Below are positions 35,699 through 45,137 of a stretch of 64,000 nt of DNA, piece after piece. Position numbers and translations under genes: made by a program. The stretch is from Loktanella sp. 3ANDIMAR09 (lineage in GTDB: Bacteria > Pseudomonadota > Alphaproteobacteria > Rhodobacterales > Rhodobacteraceae). Within the stretch, counting starts at the first letter, position 1, and each line of letters opens with the position of its first letter. The notes under the pieces were generated by a model that saw only the letters and a program-made list of their open reading frames with translations, was not told the DNA's origin and searched no databases. Location: assembly GCF_001420005.1 (NCBI RefSeq), contig NZ_LJAK01000014.1:22630-86629 (forward strand), in the 5' to 3' direction.

Positions 35699-36862
35699 AT
35701 GGCAGGCAATACCGGAGGCCCCTGGGGGGGTGGCGGCGATAACGGAAACCGTGGCAACGGGGCAAACGGCGGTGGCAACCAGCCACCCCGCCCGCCACGC
35801 AGGCCGGGTGAGGGGCCGCAAATCCCCGAAATCGATCAACTGGTCAACAAGGGCCGTGAACAGCTGCGCGTCCTGATGGGCGGCAAAGGTGGCGGCACGG
35901 GGTCTGGTGGGTCCGGTGGCGGCGGTGGGCCGGCGCTGACACGCGGCACCATCGGTCTGGGCGTCCTTGGTGCGGTGATCCTGTGGGGCATGGCATCTTT
36001 CTACACCGTACGCCCCGAAGAACAGGCGGTCGAGCTGATGCTGGGTGACTATATGTCGACCAACGGCCCGGGTCTGAACTTTGCACCCTGGCCGATCGTG
36101 ACGCGTGAAGTGTTGCAGGTCACCTCTGAGCGGAGCATCGACATCGGCACCAGCCAGTCCGGCATGGATGCCGGCCTGATGCTGACCGGCGACGAGAACA
36201 TCGTCGATATCGATTTCCAGGTGGTCTGGAACATCATCGACCCGCAGGAATACCTGTTCAACCTGGCCGATCCGCCGCAGACAATCGAGGCCGTGGCGGA
36301 ATCCGTGATGCGCGAGATCATCGCACAGAGCAATCTGGCACCGATCCTGAACCGGGACCGTGGCGCGATTGCAGACCGTCTGCGTAGCGAAATCCAAAGC
36401 ACGCTGGACAGCTATAATTCCGGTGTGAACATCGTCCGGGTCAACTTTGACAAGGCCGATCCGCCAGAGCCGGTGATTGCGTCTTTCCGTGCGGTGCAGG
36501 ACGCCGAACAGGAACGCGACAGGCTGACGAACGTGGCCGACGCCTATGCCAACCGCGTGGTTGCAGAGGCGCGCGGTGAGGCGGCGCAGACACTGGAACA
36601 GGCCGAGGCATACCGCGCCCGTGTGGTGAACGAGGCATCCGGTGAGGCGTCCCGCTTTACCGCTGTTCTGGACGAATTCAGCAAGGCACCCGAGGTGACG
36701 CGCAAGCGTATCTATCTGGAAACGATGGAAAATGTATTGGGTGGAATGGATATCATCCTGCTGGACGAACAAGGCGGTGGCGGCAACGGCGTCGTGCCGT
36801 ATCTGCCACTGAACGAGCTGGGCAACCGCGCCCCGCGCACCACCACCGGAGGGACGAACTGA
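35699..36862 (+). CDS. hflK: FtsH protease modulator HflK
   Basis: A 387-residue SPFH-family membrane protein. A Gly/Pro/Asn-rich cytoplasmic head (about 1-78) precedes one transmembrane helix (GLGVLGAVILWGMASFYTV, about 85-103) and a periplasmic SPFH domain containing GPGLNFAPWPIVTREVLQV. A helical Ala/Glu/Arg-rich stretch follows (DRLTNVADAYANRVVAEAR). With HflC it forms the large cage that regulates FtsH. Its stop codon shares a base with the hflC start (TGATG). Confidence 0.95.
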   Translation: MAGNTGGPWGGGGDNGNRGNGANGGGNQPPRPPRRPGEGPQIPEIDQLVNKGREQLRVLMGGKGGGTGSGGSGGGGGPALTRGTIGLGVLGAVILWGMASFYTVRPEEQAVELMLGDYMSTNGPGLNFAPWPIVTREVLQVTSERSIDIGTSQSGMDAGLMLTGDENIVDIDFQVVWNIIDPQEYLFNLADPPQTIEAVAESVMREIIAQSNLAPILNRDRGAIADRLRSEIQSTLDSYNSGVNIVRVNFDKADPPEPVIASFRAVQDAEQERDRLTNVADAYANRVVAEARGEAAQTLEQAEAYRARVVNEASGEASRFTAVLDEFSKAPEVTRKRIYLETMENVLGGMDIILLDEQGGGGNGVVPYLPLNELGNRAPRTTTGGTN

Positions 36863-37767
36863 TGCGCAAGTCTGTATTCCTACTGCCCGCGCTGGTGGTC
36901 ATCCTGATCGTCGCGCTGAGCTCTGTGTTCATCGTGGACGAACGCCAAAAGGCGTTGGTTCTGCAATTCGGTCAGATCGTGAAGGTTCAGGAAGAACCGG
37001 GTCTGGGGTTCAAACTGCCCTTTATCCAAGAGGTTGTGAACTACGACGACCGTATCCTGAGCCGCGATCTGGACCCGCTGGAGGTCACGCCGTCTGATGA
37101 TCGTCGTCTCGTCGTCGATGCCTTTGCGCGTTACCGGATCTCGGATGTGGAACGGTTCCGTCAGGCCGTCGGTGCCGGCGGTCTGGAGGTCGCGTCGCGC
37201 CGTCTGGACGGTATCTTGCGGGATACCACGCGGAACGTGCTGGGTACGGTGTCGTCCAACGACATCCTGTCTACGGACCGTGCGGCGCTGATGCTGCGGA
37301 TCCGCAACAACGCGATTGCAGAGGCGCGCAGCCTCGGGCTCGAGGTGATCGACGTGCGGCTCAAGCGGACCGACCTGCCGCCCGCCAACCTTAACGCCAC
37401 CTACGAGCGGATGAAGGCAGAGCGTGAACGCGAAGCTGCCGACGAAATCGCCCGTGGTAACGAGGCCGCACAGCGGATCCGCGCCGGTGCCGACCGGACC
37501 GTGGTGGAATTGACGTCCGACGCCAACCGTCAGGCCGAGATCACCCGCGGTGAGGCCGACGCCGAACGCAACGCGATCTTTGCAGAGGCCTTTGGCGCTG
37601 ATCCGGAGTTCTTTGAATTCTACCGGTCGATGACAGCCTACGAACGCTTTGCCGCGTCCGGTCGGTCGTCGATGGTGCTGAGCCCGGATTCAGAGTTTTT
37701 CAACTATCTGCAATCCGATCAGGGTCGTGCCGCAAACGACGCGGCCGCGGCAATTGCCGGTCAGTAA
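36862..37767 (+). CDS. hflC: FtsH protease modulator HflC
   Basis: A 301-residue SPFH protein with an N-terminal anchor helix (residues about 5-25), the SPFH block QKALVLQFGQIVK then GLGFKLPFIQEV, and the conserved EADAERNAIFAEAFGADPEFFEFYRSM segment read in two parts. It is the partner of HflK in the FtsH-HflKC assembly. The start overlaps the hflK stop by one base, and a strong terminator follows, so hflK-hflC is a two-gene operon. Confidence 0.95.
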   Translation: MRKSVFLLPALVVILIVALSSVFIVDERQKALVLQFGQIVKVQEEPGLGFKLPFIQEVVNYDDRILSRDLDPLEVTPSDDRRLVVDAFARYRISDVERFRQAVGAGGLEVASRRLDGILRDTTRNVLGTVSSNDILSTDRAALMLRIRNNAIAEARSLGLEVIDVRLKRTDLPPANLNATYERMKAEREREAADEIARGNEAAQRIRAGADRTVVELTSDANRQAEITRGEADAERNAIFAEAFGADPEFFEFYRSMTAYERFAASGRSSMVLSPDSEFFNYLQSDQGRAANDAAAAIAGQ

Positions 37768-37791
37768 GCGTCATCAGTCAACGTCGTCAGG

Positions 37792-37817
37792 GGGCCGGTC
37801 ATGTGACCGGCCCTTTT
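37792..37817 (+). terminator. Intrinsic terminator after hflC
   Basis: Perfect arms GGGCCGGTCA (37792-37801) and TGACCGGCCC (37804-37813) followed by TTTT and a further T-rich stretch. The practical loop is about six bases. Confidence 0.88.
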
Positions 37818-37850
37818 CATTTTAATGGGTCGGTTTTCAATTATTGCGTT

Positions 37851-37864
37851 TCACGCCCGCGTGA
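37851..37864. promoter_or_regulatory. Candidate operator palindrome upstream of the DegP-type protease gene
   Basis: TCACGC-cc-GCGTGA is a symmetrical dyad about 100 bases ahead of the protease start, within the 199-base hflC/protease gap and followed by CACGTG at 37873. Position and symmetry suggest a regulator site; no regulator can be named. Confidence 0.3.
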
Positions 37865-37966
37865 CAAAACATCACGTGCATTGCGTCCGTGTCGCTGCGG
37901 TCTATGTTCATGGGCACAGAGTTGATCACAGCGTCGCGCGCGGCGCTCACGACGAGGGAGCACGAC

Positions 37967-39499
37967 TTGACTTCACAGGCCATTGCACGGACCCGCCCCA
38001 TGACCGCCATGACACCCCGCACGGGGATGATCAGCGGCCTTGCCCTGATTGCGGCGCTGTTTGCCGCGCAGTCGATGCCCGGATTTGCCCAGACAACCGA
38101 GGCGGTCGAGGCGCAGTTGATGACGCCGATGGATCGGCCAGCGACCTTTGCCGACCTGGCCGAACAGGTCAGCCCGTCGGTGGTGAACATCACCACCTCG
38201 ACAATGGTGGCCGAACGCACCGGCCCCCGTGGGCTGGTCCCGGAAGGATCGCCTTTCGAGGATTTCTTTAACGACATGCAAGACGGTCCGGGCGCACCGC
38301 GCCGGTCGTCCGCATTGGGGTCCGGTTTCGTGATCAGTGCCGATGGTTATATCGTCACCAACAACCATGTGATCGAGGATGCCGACGAGATCGAGATCGA
38401 GTTTTTCCCGGGCGACGGTCAACCGACCGAGTTTCTGCCCGCGGAACTGGTCGGGACCGATCCCAACACCGATATCGCCGTGCTGAAGGTCGAATTCGAC
38501 AGCCCGCTGCCTTATGTCGAATTCGGTGACAGCAACGCCGTGGGTGCCCGCGTCGGTGACTGGGTCATGGCGATGGGCAACCCGCTGGGGCAGGGATTTT
38601 CGGTCAGCGCCGGCATCGTGTCCGCCCGCAACCGGTCGTTGCAGGGCACATATGACGATTACATCCAGACCGACGCGGCCATCAACCGGGGCAACTCTGG
38701 CGGGCCATTGTTCAACATGGCTGGCGAGGTAATCGGCGTGAATACGGCGATCCTGTCGCCCAACGGCGGGTCCATCGGTATCGGTTTTGCGATGTCGGCG
38801 GCCGTGGTGACCGATGTGGTCGACCAGCTGCGCGAATTCGGCGAGACGCGGCGCGGTTGGCTGGGCGTGCGAATTCAGGACGTGACGCCCGATATGGTGG
38901 CAGCCATCGACGGTCTGGACCGGGCACGCGGGGCGATGGTGACAGACGTGCCACCGGGGCCTGCGGCTGATGCGGGGCTGGAATCCGGTGATGTAATCCT
39001 GACCTTTGACGGCAACGACGTGCCTGACACGCGTGAGCTGGTGCGGATGGTCGGCAATTCGCCAGTCGGCAAGGAGGCCGTGATGCTGGTCCTGCGCAAT
39101 GGCGAAGAGATCGAACGCACGGTTACCCTTGGTCGTCGAGAGACCGAGGAATCGATCGCATTTCCTGACATGACGCCCGATGCAGAGGCCGAAGAGGATG
39201 CCGAAGTCGAACTGATGGGTCTGACACTGGCACCCGTCGATGACGCGCTGACCGAAGAATACGGTCTGGACGTCGAGGCAGGTCTGGTCATCACGGCCAT
39301 CGCGCCGGATTCGGATGCCGCGAGCAAAGGGCTGATCGCCGGTGACGTGATCACCGAGGCCGGGCAAGAGGACATCGCCAGCGTCGACGACCTGCAAACG
39401 CAGATTGATGCAGCGACCGAGGCTGGTCGCACATCGTTGCTGCTGCTCGTGCGGCGCGGTGGTGATCCGCGGTTCGTCGCACTGTCGCTGGACGACTGA
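37967..39499 (+). CDS. DegP/Do-family periplasmic serine protease
   Basis: A trypsin-like Do-family protease of about 510 residues. It has an N-terminal signal (MISGLALIAALFAAQSMPGFAQ), the catalytic His in TNNHVI, Asp in TDIAVLK and Ser in GNSGGPLF, then two PDZ domains (near RRGWLGVRIQDVTPDM and ELMGLTLAPVDDALTEEY). It degrades or refolds misfolded envelope proteins. The TTG at 37967 has GAGGGAG six bases upstream; ATGs at 38000 and 38027 would give shorter leaders. It follows hflKC, grouping membrane and periplasmic quality control, but a terminator separates them. Confidence 0.93.
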   Translation: MTSQAIARTRPMTAMTPRTGMISGLALIAALFAAQSMPGFAQTTEAVEAQLMTPMDRPATFADLAEQVSPSVVNITTSTMVAERTGPRGLVPEGSPFEDFFNDMQDGPGAPRRSSALGSGFVISADGYIVTNNHVIEDADEIEIEFFPGDGQPTEFLPAELVGTDPNTDIAVLKVEFDSPLPYVEFGDSNAVGARVGDWVMAMGNPLGQGFSVSAGIVSARNRSLQGTYDDYIQTDAAINRGNSGGPLFNMAGEVIGVNTAILSPNGGSIGIGFAMSAAVVTDVVDQLREFGETRRGWLGVRIQDVTPDMVAAIDGLDRARGAMVTDVPPGPAADAGLESGDVILTFDGNDVPDTRELVRMVGNSPVGKEAVMLVLRNGEEIERTVTLGRRETEESIAFPDMTPDAEAEEDAEVELMGLTLAPVDDALTEEYGLDVEAGLVITAIAPDSDAASKGLIAGDVITEAGQEDIASVDDLQTQIDAATEAGRTSLLLLVRRGGDPRFVALSLDD

Positions 39500-39519
39500 G
39501 CCTGCGCCAAGCCAAACCG

Positions 39520-39548
39520 AAACGCCCCGCAGTTCTGTGGGGCGTTTT
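39520..39548. terminator. Intrinsic terminator after the DegP-type protease gene
   Basis: A twelve-pair stem, AAACGCCCCGCA (39520-39531) with TGTGGGGCGTTT (one G-T pair), a GTTC loop and a TTTT end. The A/T ends let it serve the convergent lipoprotein gene too. Confidence 0.88.
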
Positions 39549-39553
39549 GCGTT

Positions 39554-40057
39554 TCAGGGACGTGCTTGGGCGAATATCCCCAGATCGCGGGCGGTGGCCA
39601 CAGATAGGACCGGACTGTCGAGGTCGCGGTTTCGTTGGACCTGCTGGACGGCGGCACGGGTCGCTGGATCATAGATGCCGCTGATCGGCCCGTCATAGGC
39701 GCGGCGGATCAGCAGGGCGCGTTGTAAACTCTGGACAAAGGCCTCGTTCGTCAGGACGGGCGGGCAGACGGCCTCGAACCTAGTGCCTTCGCCAATGGTG
39801 CGCGCGGTGGGTTCCGATACGGTGCGAAAAACAGGCGGATCGATGATGGTGCCTGCGGCATCCCGGCGGGCGGGTGCAACCTGTTCCACGCGGTCCACGA
39901 CGTCCACGCGGGTGCGCGGTGCGGTACGCGCAAAACAGCGCCCGGCGGTATCGGTTTCAATCCCGCCGCTGGCGATTAGCACTGTGGCGGGTGCGTCTGT
40001 CGGCGGGACAGGCGCACAGGCCGAAAGAACGAGCAAAATGGGCAGGAGGCGGATCAT
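39554..40057 (-). CDS. Lipoprotein with C-terminal peptidoglycan-binding-like domain
   Basis: A 167-residue protein with a lipobox signal peptide (MIRLLPILLVLSAC, lipidated Cys14). The C-terminal 70 residues (NEAFVQSLQRALLIRRAYDG, then IYDPATRAAVQQVQRNRDLD) match the PG_binding_1 helical fold. It is probably an envelope lipoprotein contacting the cell wall. The middle region (residues 30-90) has two cysteines and no recognised domain. The ATG at 40055-40057 follows a GGAGG-like stretch; the open frame to 40171 is discarded. Confidence 0.8.
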   Translation of the reverse strand: MIRLLPILLVLSACAPVPPTDAPATVLIASGGIETDTAGRCFARTAPRTRVDVVDRVEQVAPARRDAAGTIIDPPVFRTVSEPTARTIGEGTRFEAVCPPVLTNEAFVQSLQRALLIRRAYDGPISGIYDPATRAAVQQVQRNRDLDSPVLSVATARDLGIFAQARP

Positions 40058-40161
40058 GCCACTACATAACCGCAAGAATGTCGCGGCGATAGCCCCGTGA
40101 TGGGACTGGCATGCGCCTCGGTGACGGCCTAAGGTGCGCGCCGACACTGCATCCATTCTGA

Positions 40162-40493
<332 letters not shown>

Positions 40494-40494
<1 letters not shown>

Positions 40495-41186
40495 TGAAAT
40501 GGGCGGCGGTGGCCTGCATGCTGGCCGGACCAGCGACGGCACAGCAGATCACCGCTGCCCAGTTTGATGCCCCCACGACGCGCTATGATCACGGCGTGCT
40601 GGGCGATGCCGTGGAATGGGGCGATTTGCGGATCGTCACCACCGACGGGGCTTACCTTTTCACCTTGCCGGAACATCAGGTCTACGAGGACCTTGTCCCG
40701 CGTCTGTGGGATGTGACGGGCGACGGTCTGCCAGAGGTCGTTGTCGTGCAGGCCGACATCGCGCGCGGGGCGCGTCTGCTGGTGTTCGGGCTTGTGGATG
40801 GCGTGCCGCAGGCGATCACGGCGACCCCTTATATCGGTCAGACCCGCCGCTGGCTGGCACCCGTGGGTGCGGCTGATTTCGACGGCGACGGACGGATCGA
40901 GGTGGCCCTGGTGGACCGGCCCCATCTGGCACGGACCTTGCAGTTCTGGCGACCGGCGGAGGGCGTGATGGAACTGGTTGCTGCTCTGCCGGGGGTCACG
41001 AACCACCGGATCGGGGATGCAGAGATCCCCGGTGGTGTCGCCTGTGATGGACGCACGGCGGTGCTGCTGTCGGGGGACTGGGACCGTGTGATCGGTGTGC
41101 GGTTTGACGGCGGCGTGCCTGTTGCACGTGATCTGGGCCCAAACGGGCCGGGGGCCGTCGCCGCGGCGCTGGCCTGCCCGCGCTAG
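40494..41186 (+). CDS. FG-GAP/VCBS-type repeat protein, exported
   Basis: A 230-residue protein with a short signal peptide (MKWAAVACMLAGPATAQQ). It carries beta-propeller-like calcium loops, seen in LWDVTGDGLPEVVVVQ and GAADFDGDGRIEVALVD (FG-GAP/VCBS style D-x-D-G-D-G). It is likely periplasmic. The function is unknown. Its one-base overlap with the ferredoxin gene implies co-expression, although a periplasmic protein and a cytoplasmic ferredoxin are an odd pair. The stop overlaps the convergent cobS end by four bases. Confidence 0.78.
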
Positions 41187-41959
41187 GTCAGCTGGACCGC
41201 CAACACCAGCAGACCCGAAATGTCGCACATTTGCTGGCCAGCCCCGAGGATGTCGCCGGTTTGCCCGCCGATCCGCGCATGTGCGATGCGGCCCCATCCA
41301 TAGGCCGTGGCGGCCACGACCAGACCCAATGCAGGCAATGCACCCGGCCACAGCAACAGCGTGATCACCCCGGCCAGCACAGCTGCGGCGACTGCCGTAA
41401 CATGCACAGGTCGCCCCACGTGCCGACTAAGCCCCGTGGCGCGGGCCGGGGGCAGCCAGGCCATCAGGGCGGCCATCGGTGCGCGGCTGACCGCCCCCAT
41501 GATCAATGCAGCAGACCAGAGTGCGTCGTTCGCGATAATCAATGACCACAGTTGCCACCGCAAGAGAAGGGTCAGGATCAGGCCGATGACGCCATAGGCA
41601 CCGATCCGGCTGTCCTTCATGATCTCGAGCCGCCGATCGCGTGTCCAGCCGCCCCACAGACCGTCCAGGCTGTCGGCCAGACCATCCTCGTGCAGCGCGC
41701 CGGTCAGCGTGATCTGGGTTGCGATCAGCAGGACTGCCGCAAGCGCTGGCGGCAGACCCAGCCAAAGCGCAAGACTGGCCGAGAGCGCCGCCAGCCCACC
41801 AACCACAAGGCCCGCCACCGGCCAGGCCCATGCCGCACGCGCCCCCCGCAGTGTCGCGCGATCCGTATCGACGGGCACTGGCAGGCGGGTCATCAACCCC
41901 ACAGCGGCGGCAATGTCGGACGGGGCAAAGCGCGGCTGGGGGCCGGTCTTGTTTTGCAT
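41183..41959 (-). CDS. cobS: Adenosylcobinamide-GDP ribazoletransferase
   Basis: A 258-residue integral membrane enzyme joining adenosylcobinamide-GDP and alpha-ribazole in the last step of cobalamin nucleotide-loop assembly. The signature [19 protein letters not shown], then [19 protein letters not shown], is diagnostic of CobS. The ATG at 41957-41959 (MQNKTGPQ) has AAGAGG upstream; the open frame to 42253 runs antisense into cobT. It is divergent from cobT, whose product makes the alpha-ribazole precursor. Confidence 0.93.
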   Translation of the reverse strand: MQNKTGPQPRFAPSDIAAAVGLMTRLPVPVDTDRATLRGARAAWAWPVAGLVVGGLAALSASLALWLGLPPALAAVLLIATQITLTGALHEDGLADSLDGLWGGWTRDRRLEIMKDSRIGAYGVIGLILTLLLRWQLWSLIIANDALWSAALIMGAVSRAPMAALMAWLPPARATGLSRHVGRPVHVTAVAAAVLAGVITLLLWPGALPALGLVVAATAYGWGRIAHARIGGQTGDILGAGQQMCDISGLLVLAVQLT

Positions 41960-42029
41960 GATGCGGCCTCTTTTCATTCCGTGTCGCATGGTTAGACAGG
42001 GGCAGGGGAATACGCAACGAGGACGGAAC

Positions 42030-43052
42030 ATGACCGCAGCATTCACGAGCCTTGACAGCTTTCGCGCCGCGCTGGCGGCCGCCGGCGGCGCGGATACGGC
42101 CGCCCGCGACGGGGCTGCGGCGCGCAACGGCACATTGACCAAGCCGCCGGGCGCATTGGGCCGCCTGGAGGATCTGGCGATCTGGGTCGCAGGCTGGCAA
42201 GGCAACGTGCGGCCTGTGATCGCGGCCCCGCAGATCATCGTGTTCGCCGGCAATCACGGCATCTGCGCCCAGGGCGTGTCAGCCTTTCCGCCAGAGGTGA
42301 CGGCCCAGATGGTCGGCAATTTCAGCGCGGGCGGTGCGGCGATCAACCAACTGGCCCGGACATTTGGCGCAACCATGTCGGTGGTCCCGCTGGACCTGGA
42401 AACGCCGACGCAGGATTTCACCACCGGCCCCGCCATGTCAGAGGCCGAAGTCGTATCGGCCCTGCGCGCGGGATGGGACGCGGTCGCCCCCGACACGGAC
42501 CTGTTGGTGGTGGGGGAAATGGGGATCGGCAACACGACCGTGGCGGCGGCGCTGGGGGCTGCCCTGCTGGGTGGCGATCCTGCGGACTGGGTCGGACGCG
42601 GCAGTGGCGTTGACGATGCGGGTGTGGTCCGCAAGGCGCAGGTCGTGGCGGCTGGCCTCGCCCGTCACGCAGAGGCGCTGGCCGATCCGTTGCAGGTGCT
42701 GCGCTGCCTTGGCGGGCGCGAACTTGCGGGCATGACCGGGGCAATCGCGCGGGCGCGCGTTGCTGGTATCCCGGTGGTGTTGGATGGTTTCATCTGCACG
42801 GCGGCCGCGCTTGTTCTTGATCGCGCGGTGCCCGGTGCGCTGGATCATGCCGTTGCAGGCCATGTTTCGGCCGAAGGGGCGCATGGCCGCATGCTGGACG
42901 CGCTGGGCAAGACCCCGCTGCTGGATCTGGGGCTGCGACTGGGCGAGGCATCCGGTGCCGCCGTGGCGATCGGCATCGTGCAGGCGGCTGTTGCCTGTCA
43001 CAGCGGCATGGCGACCTTTGAGGAGGCCGCCGTCGCAGGCAAATCGGCCTGA
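42030..43052 (+). CDS. cobT: Nicotinate-nucleotide-dimethylbenzimidazole phosphoribosyltransferase
   Basis: A 340-residue CobT (CobU in Pseudomonas naming) that transfers phosphoribose from NaMN to dimethylbenzimidazole, making alpha-ribazole phosphate. Conserved blocks are [44 protein letters not shown] and [14 protein letters not shown] with the catalytic Glu. The ATG at 42030 has GAGGA upstream. Divergent from cobS; the 70-base gap must hold both promoters. Confidence 0.94.
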   Translation: MTAAFTSLDSFRAALAAAGGADTAARDGAAARNGTLTKPPGALGRLEDLAIWVAGWQGNVRPVIAAPQIIVFAGNHGICAQGVSAFPPEVTAQMVGNFSAGGAAINQLARTFGATMSVVPLDLETPTQDFTTGPAMSEAEVVSALRAGWDAVAPDTDLLVVGEMGIGNTTVAAALGAALLGGDPADWVGRGSGVDDAGVVRKAQVVAAGLARHAEALADPLQVLRCLGGRELAGMTGAIARARVAGIPVVLDGFICTAAALVLDRAVPGALDHAVAGHVSAEGAHGRMLDALGKTPLLDLGLRLGEASGAAVAIGIVQAAVACHSGMATFEEAAVAGKSA

Positions 43053-43058
43053 TCCACC

Positions 43059-43129
43059 GATTTTTCTGCGAAAAATCGTTGTCCCGCCAGATGATACCGG
43101 GTGCTGTCCGATTTTTCGCGAAAAATCGG
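43059..43129. terminator. Composite two-palindrome element between cobT and the Kef antiporter gene (copy A)
   Basis: The first dyad (43059-43079) has arms CGATTTTTC and GAAAAATCG around TGC. The second (43108-43129) is a perfect 22-base palindrome with arms CCGATTTTTCG and CGAAAAATCGG. About 28 bases lie between them. The same arrangement recurs at 50424-50497. Both copies lie between convergent stop codons, so a bidirectional terminator role is likely. Confidence 0.65.
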
Positions 43130-43133
43130 GGCC

Positions 43134-45053
43134 CTAGCGGTTGCCACGCGAGGTGTCACCGGGGCGGCGTGGCGGTAGCGCCTCGTCCGAGGCATCGCGG
43201 TTCTGCACCCGACTGGCGAGTGCCGTTTCCAGATCACTGTCCAGTTTGCGCGCACGGGCCACGTAATCGGCGTTGTCCGCAATGGCGACGCCCGGTTTCC
43301 ACAGCTCTGCCAGTTCACGAACCATGCCGCGGTCGGAATGATAGAACATGGTTTCCGCCTCGGCGGCTTCGAATTCCGTCAGTCCCAGATTTTCGAGCGC
43401 ATAGCGCCCGGCGCGCAGCGAGCTGTCGAACATTTCACGCACGATGTCATTGGCACCCGCCGCATAAAGTTCATAGCTGTGCACGCGGTCATAGGCCCGG
43501 GCGATGATGTGGATATCGGGGCGGACCTTGCGCACATAGGCAACCAGCTGGCAGGCAGTGGCCCGATTATCAAGACAGACCATCATGACGCGCGCCTCGT
43601 CGATCCCGGCCGCGGCCAGCAAGTCAGGGCGCGTCGGATCGCCAAAGAACCCGCGATAGCCGAACTTGCGCATGGTCTGGACGGCGGCAAGATCATTGTC
43701 GATCACGACCGTCGAGAACCCTGCCGACTGGATGAGGCGGTTCGCCATCTGGCCAAAGCGTCCGATGCCCGCGATGATGACGGTCCCGGTTTCGTCAACC
43801 TCGTCGTGTTCGTGGTCCTCTTCTTCTTCCATGCGGCGGGTCAGGTAGTGGTAGCCGATGAACATCAGCGGCGTGACCAGCATCGACAGCGCCGTCACCA
43901 ACAGCAACAGTTCCGATACCGGCCCCGTCAACACGCCCTGACTGCGCGAGAACGAGATCAGCACGAACCCGAATTCACCGGCCTGGGCCAGCCCCAGCGT
44001 GAACAGCCAGCGGTCCTTGCCCTTCATCTTGAACAGGAGCGACAGCGCATAGAGGACCGCACCCTTGATCACGATGATGCCCAGCACATAGGTCGCCACG
44101 CGGGTCGGTTGCGCAAAAAGCAGTTCAAAGTTGATACCGGCCCCGACGGTGATGAAAAACAGCCCCAGCAGCAGGCCCTTGAACGGTGCAAGGTCGCTTT
44201 CGAGTTCGTGGCGGAATTCCGAGTTGGCCAGCACCACACCGGCCAGGAACGTCCCCAGCGCGGGGGACAGGCCGACGGTTTCCATCAGGACGGCAATCGC
44301 CACGACCATCAGCAATGCAAGCGCGGTATACATCTCGCGCAGCTTGGCCTGATGGATATAGCGGAAAACCGGGCGGGTCAGGTAGATCCCGGTCAGGATG
44401 ACAGCGGCTACGGCACCGATGGTCACCAGCGTCACGCCCCAGCCGGGCAATCCCTCGACCAGTGACAGGCCGTGATGGGCCTCGTCGGTGGTTCCGGCGC
44501 GCTGCATGGACCCGTCGGGGGCCAGCGCCACGCGCGCGGCAGGCGATGCCAGCAGCGGCAGCAGGGCCAGCATCGGGATCACGGCGATATCCTGCGTCAG
44601 CAATACCGAAAAGATCGATCGCCCGCCGCCCGTCTGCATCAGCCCCTTTTCGGACAGGGTTTGCAGCACGATGGCGGTGGAGGACAGCGCAAAGATCATG
44701 CCGATCGCGATGCCGGTCACCACGTCGTAATCCAGCGCGATGGCGGCCCCCGCAATCAGCAACGTGGTCACCCCGACCTGAAGTCCGCCCAGACCGATCA
44801 GCCGATCCCGCATGTCCCACAGGGCGCGCGGTTCAAGTTCCAGTCCAATCAGGAACAGCATCATCACCACGCCGAATTCGGCAAAATGCTGGATGTCCTG
44901 TGCCTCGGTCCCGACCAGTCCGGTCAACGGGCCGATGATGATCCCGGCAGCCAGATATCCCAGAACGGACCCCAGTCCCAGTCGCGCGGCGAAAGGCACC
45001 GCAAGCACGGCGGCACCCAGATAAATCGTGGCCTGTAGCAGAAACGTATCCAT
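43134..45053 (-). CDS. Kef-type (CPA2) monovalent cation:proton antiporter
   Basis: A 639-residue protein with about 12 membrane helices (Na_H_Exchanger domain, residues about 5-375). The CPA2 signature includes GLGSVLGYLAAGIIIGPLTG and FLIGLELEPRALWDMR. A cytosolic TrkA-N/RCK domain from about 415 has the nucleotide-binding GIGRFGQMANRLIQ and FGDPTRPDLLAAAG. KefB/KefC members export K+ in exchange for protons and are gated by glutathione adducts. A His/Glu/Asp-rich linker (MEEEEDHEHDEVDE) joins the two parts. Exact ion specificity is not certain. Confidence 0.9.
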   Translation of the reverse strand: MDTFLLQATIYLGAAVLAVPFAARLGLGSVLGYLAAGIIIGPLTGLVGTEAQDIQHFAEFGVVMMLFLIGLELEPRALWDMRDRLIGLGGLQVGVTTLLIAGAAIALDYDVVTGIAIGMIFALSSTAIVLQTLSEKGLMQTGGGRSIFSVLLTQDIAVIPMLALLPLLASPAARVALAPDGSMQRAGTTDEAHHGLSLVEGLPGWGVTLVTIGAVAAVILTGIYLTRPVFRYIHQAKLREMYTALALLMVVAIAVLMETVGLSPALGTFLAGVVLANSEFRHELESDLAPFKGLLLGLFFITVGAGINFELLFAQPTRVATYVLGIIVIKGAVLYALSLLFKMKGKDRWLFTLGLAQAGEFGFVLISFSRSQGVLTGPVSELLLLVTALSMLVTPLMFIGYHYLTRRMEEEEDHEHDEVDETGTVIIAGIGRFGQMANRLIQSAGFSTVVIDNDLAAVQTMRKFGYRGFFGDPTRPDLLAAAGIDEARVMMVCLDNRATACQLVAYVRKVRPDIHIIARAYDRVHSYELYAAGANDIVREMFDSSLRAGRYALENLGLTEFEAAEAETMFYHSDRGMVRELAELWKPGVAIADNADYVARARKLDSDLETALASRVQNRDASDEALPPRRPGDTSRGNR

Positions 45054-45137
45054 GCGGCTGTCTTAAACGTCACTGCGCACAAGGCAATGGGTCAGGCGGG
45101 ATGCATGGCAAACAACTGCGGCATTGCGCGGCCCTGC

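Noticed and set aside
37973..39397. 474-codon minus-strand frame opposite the DegP-type protease
   Set aside because: Antisense to a protease with a complete catalytic triad; His/Asp-rich product without domains.
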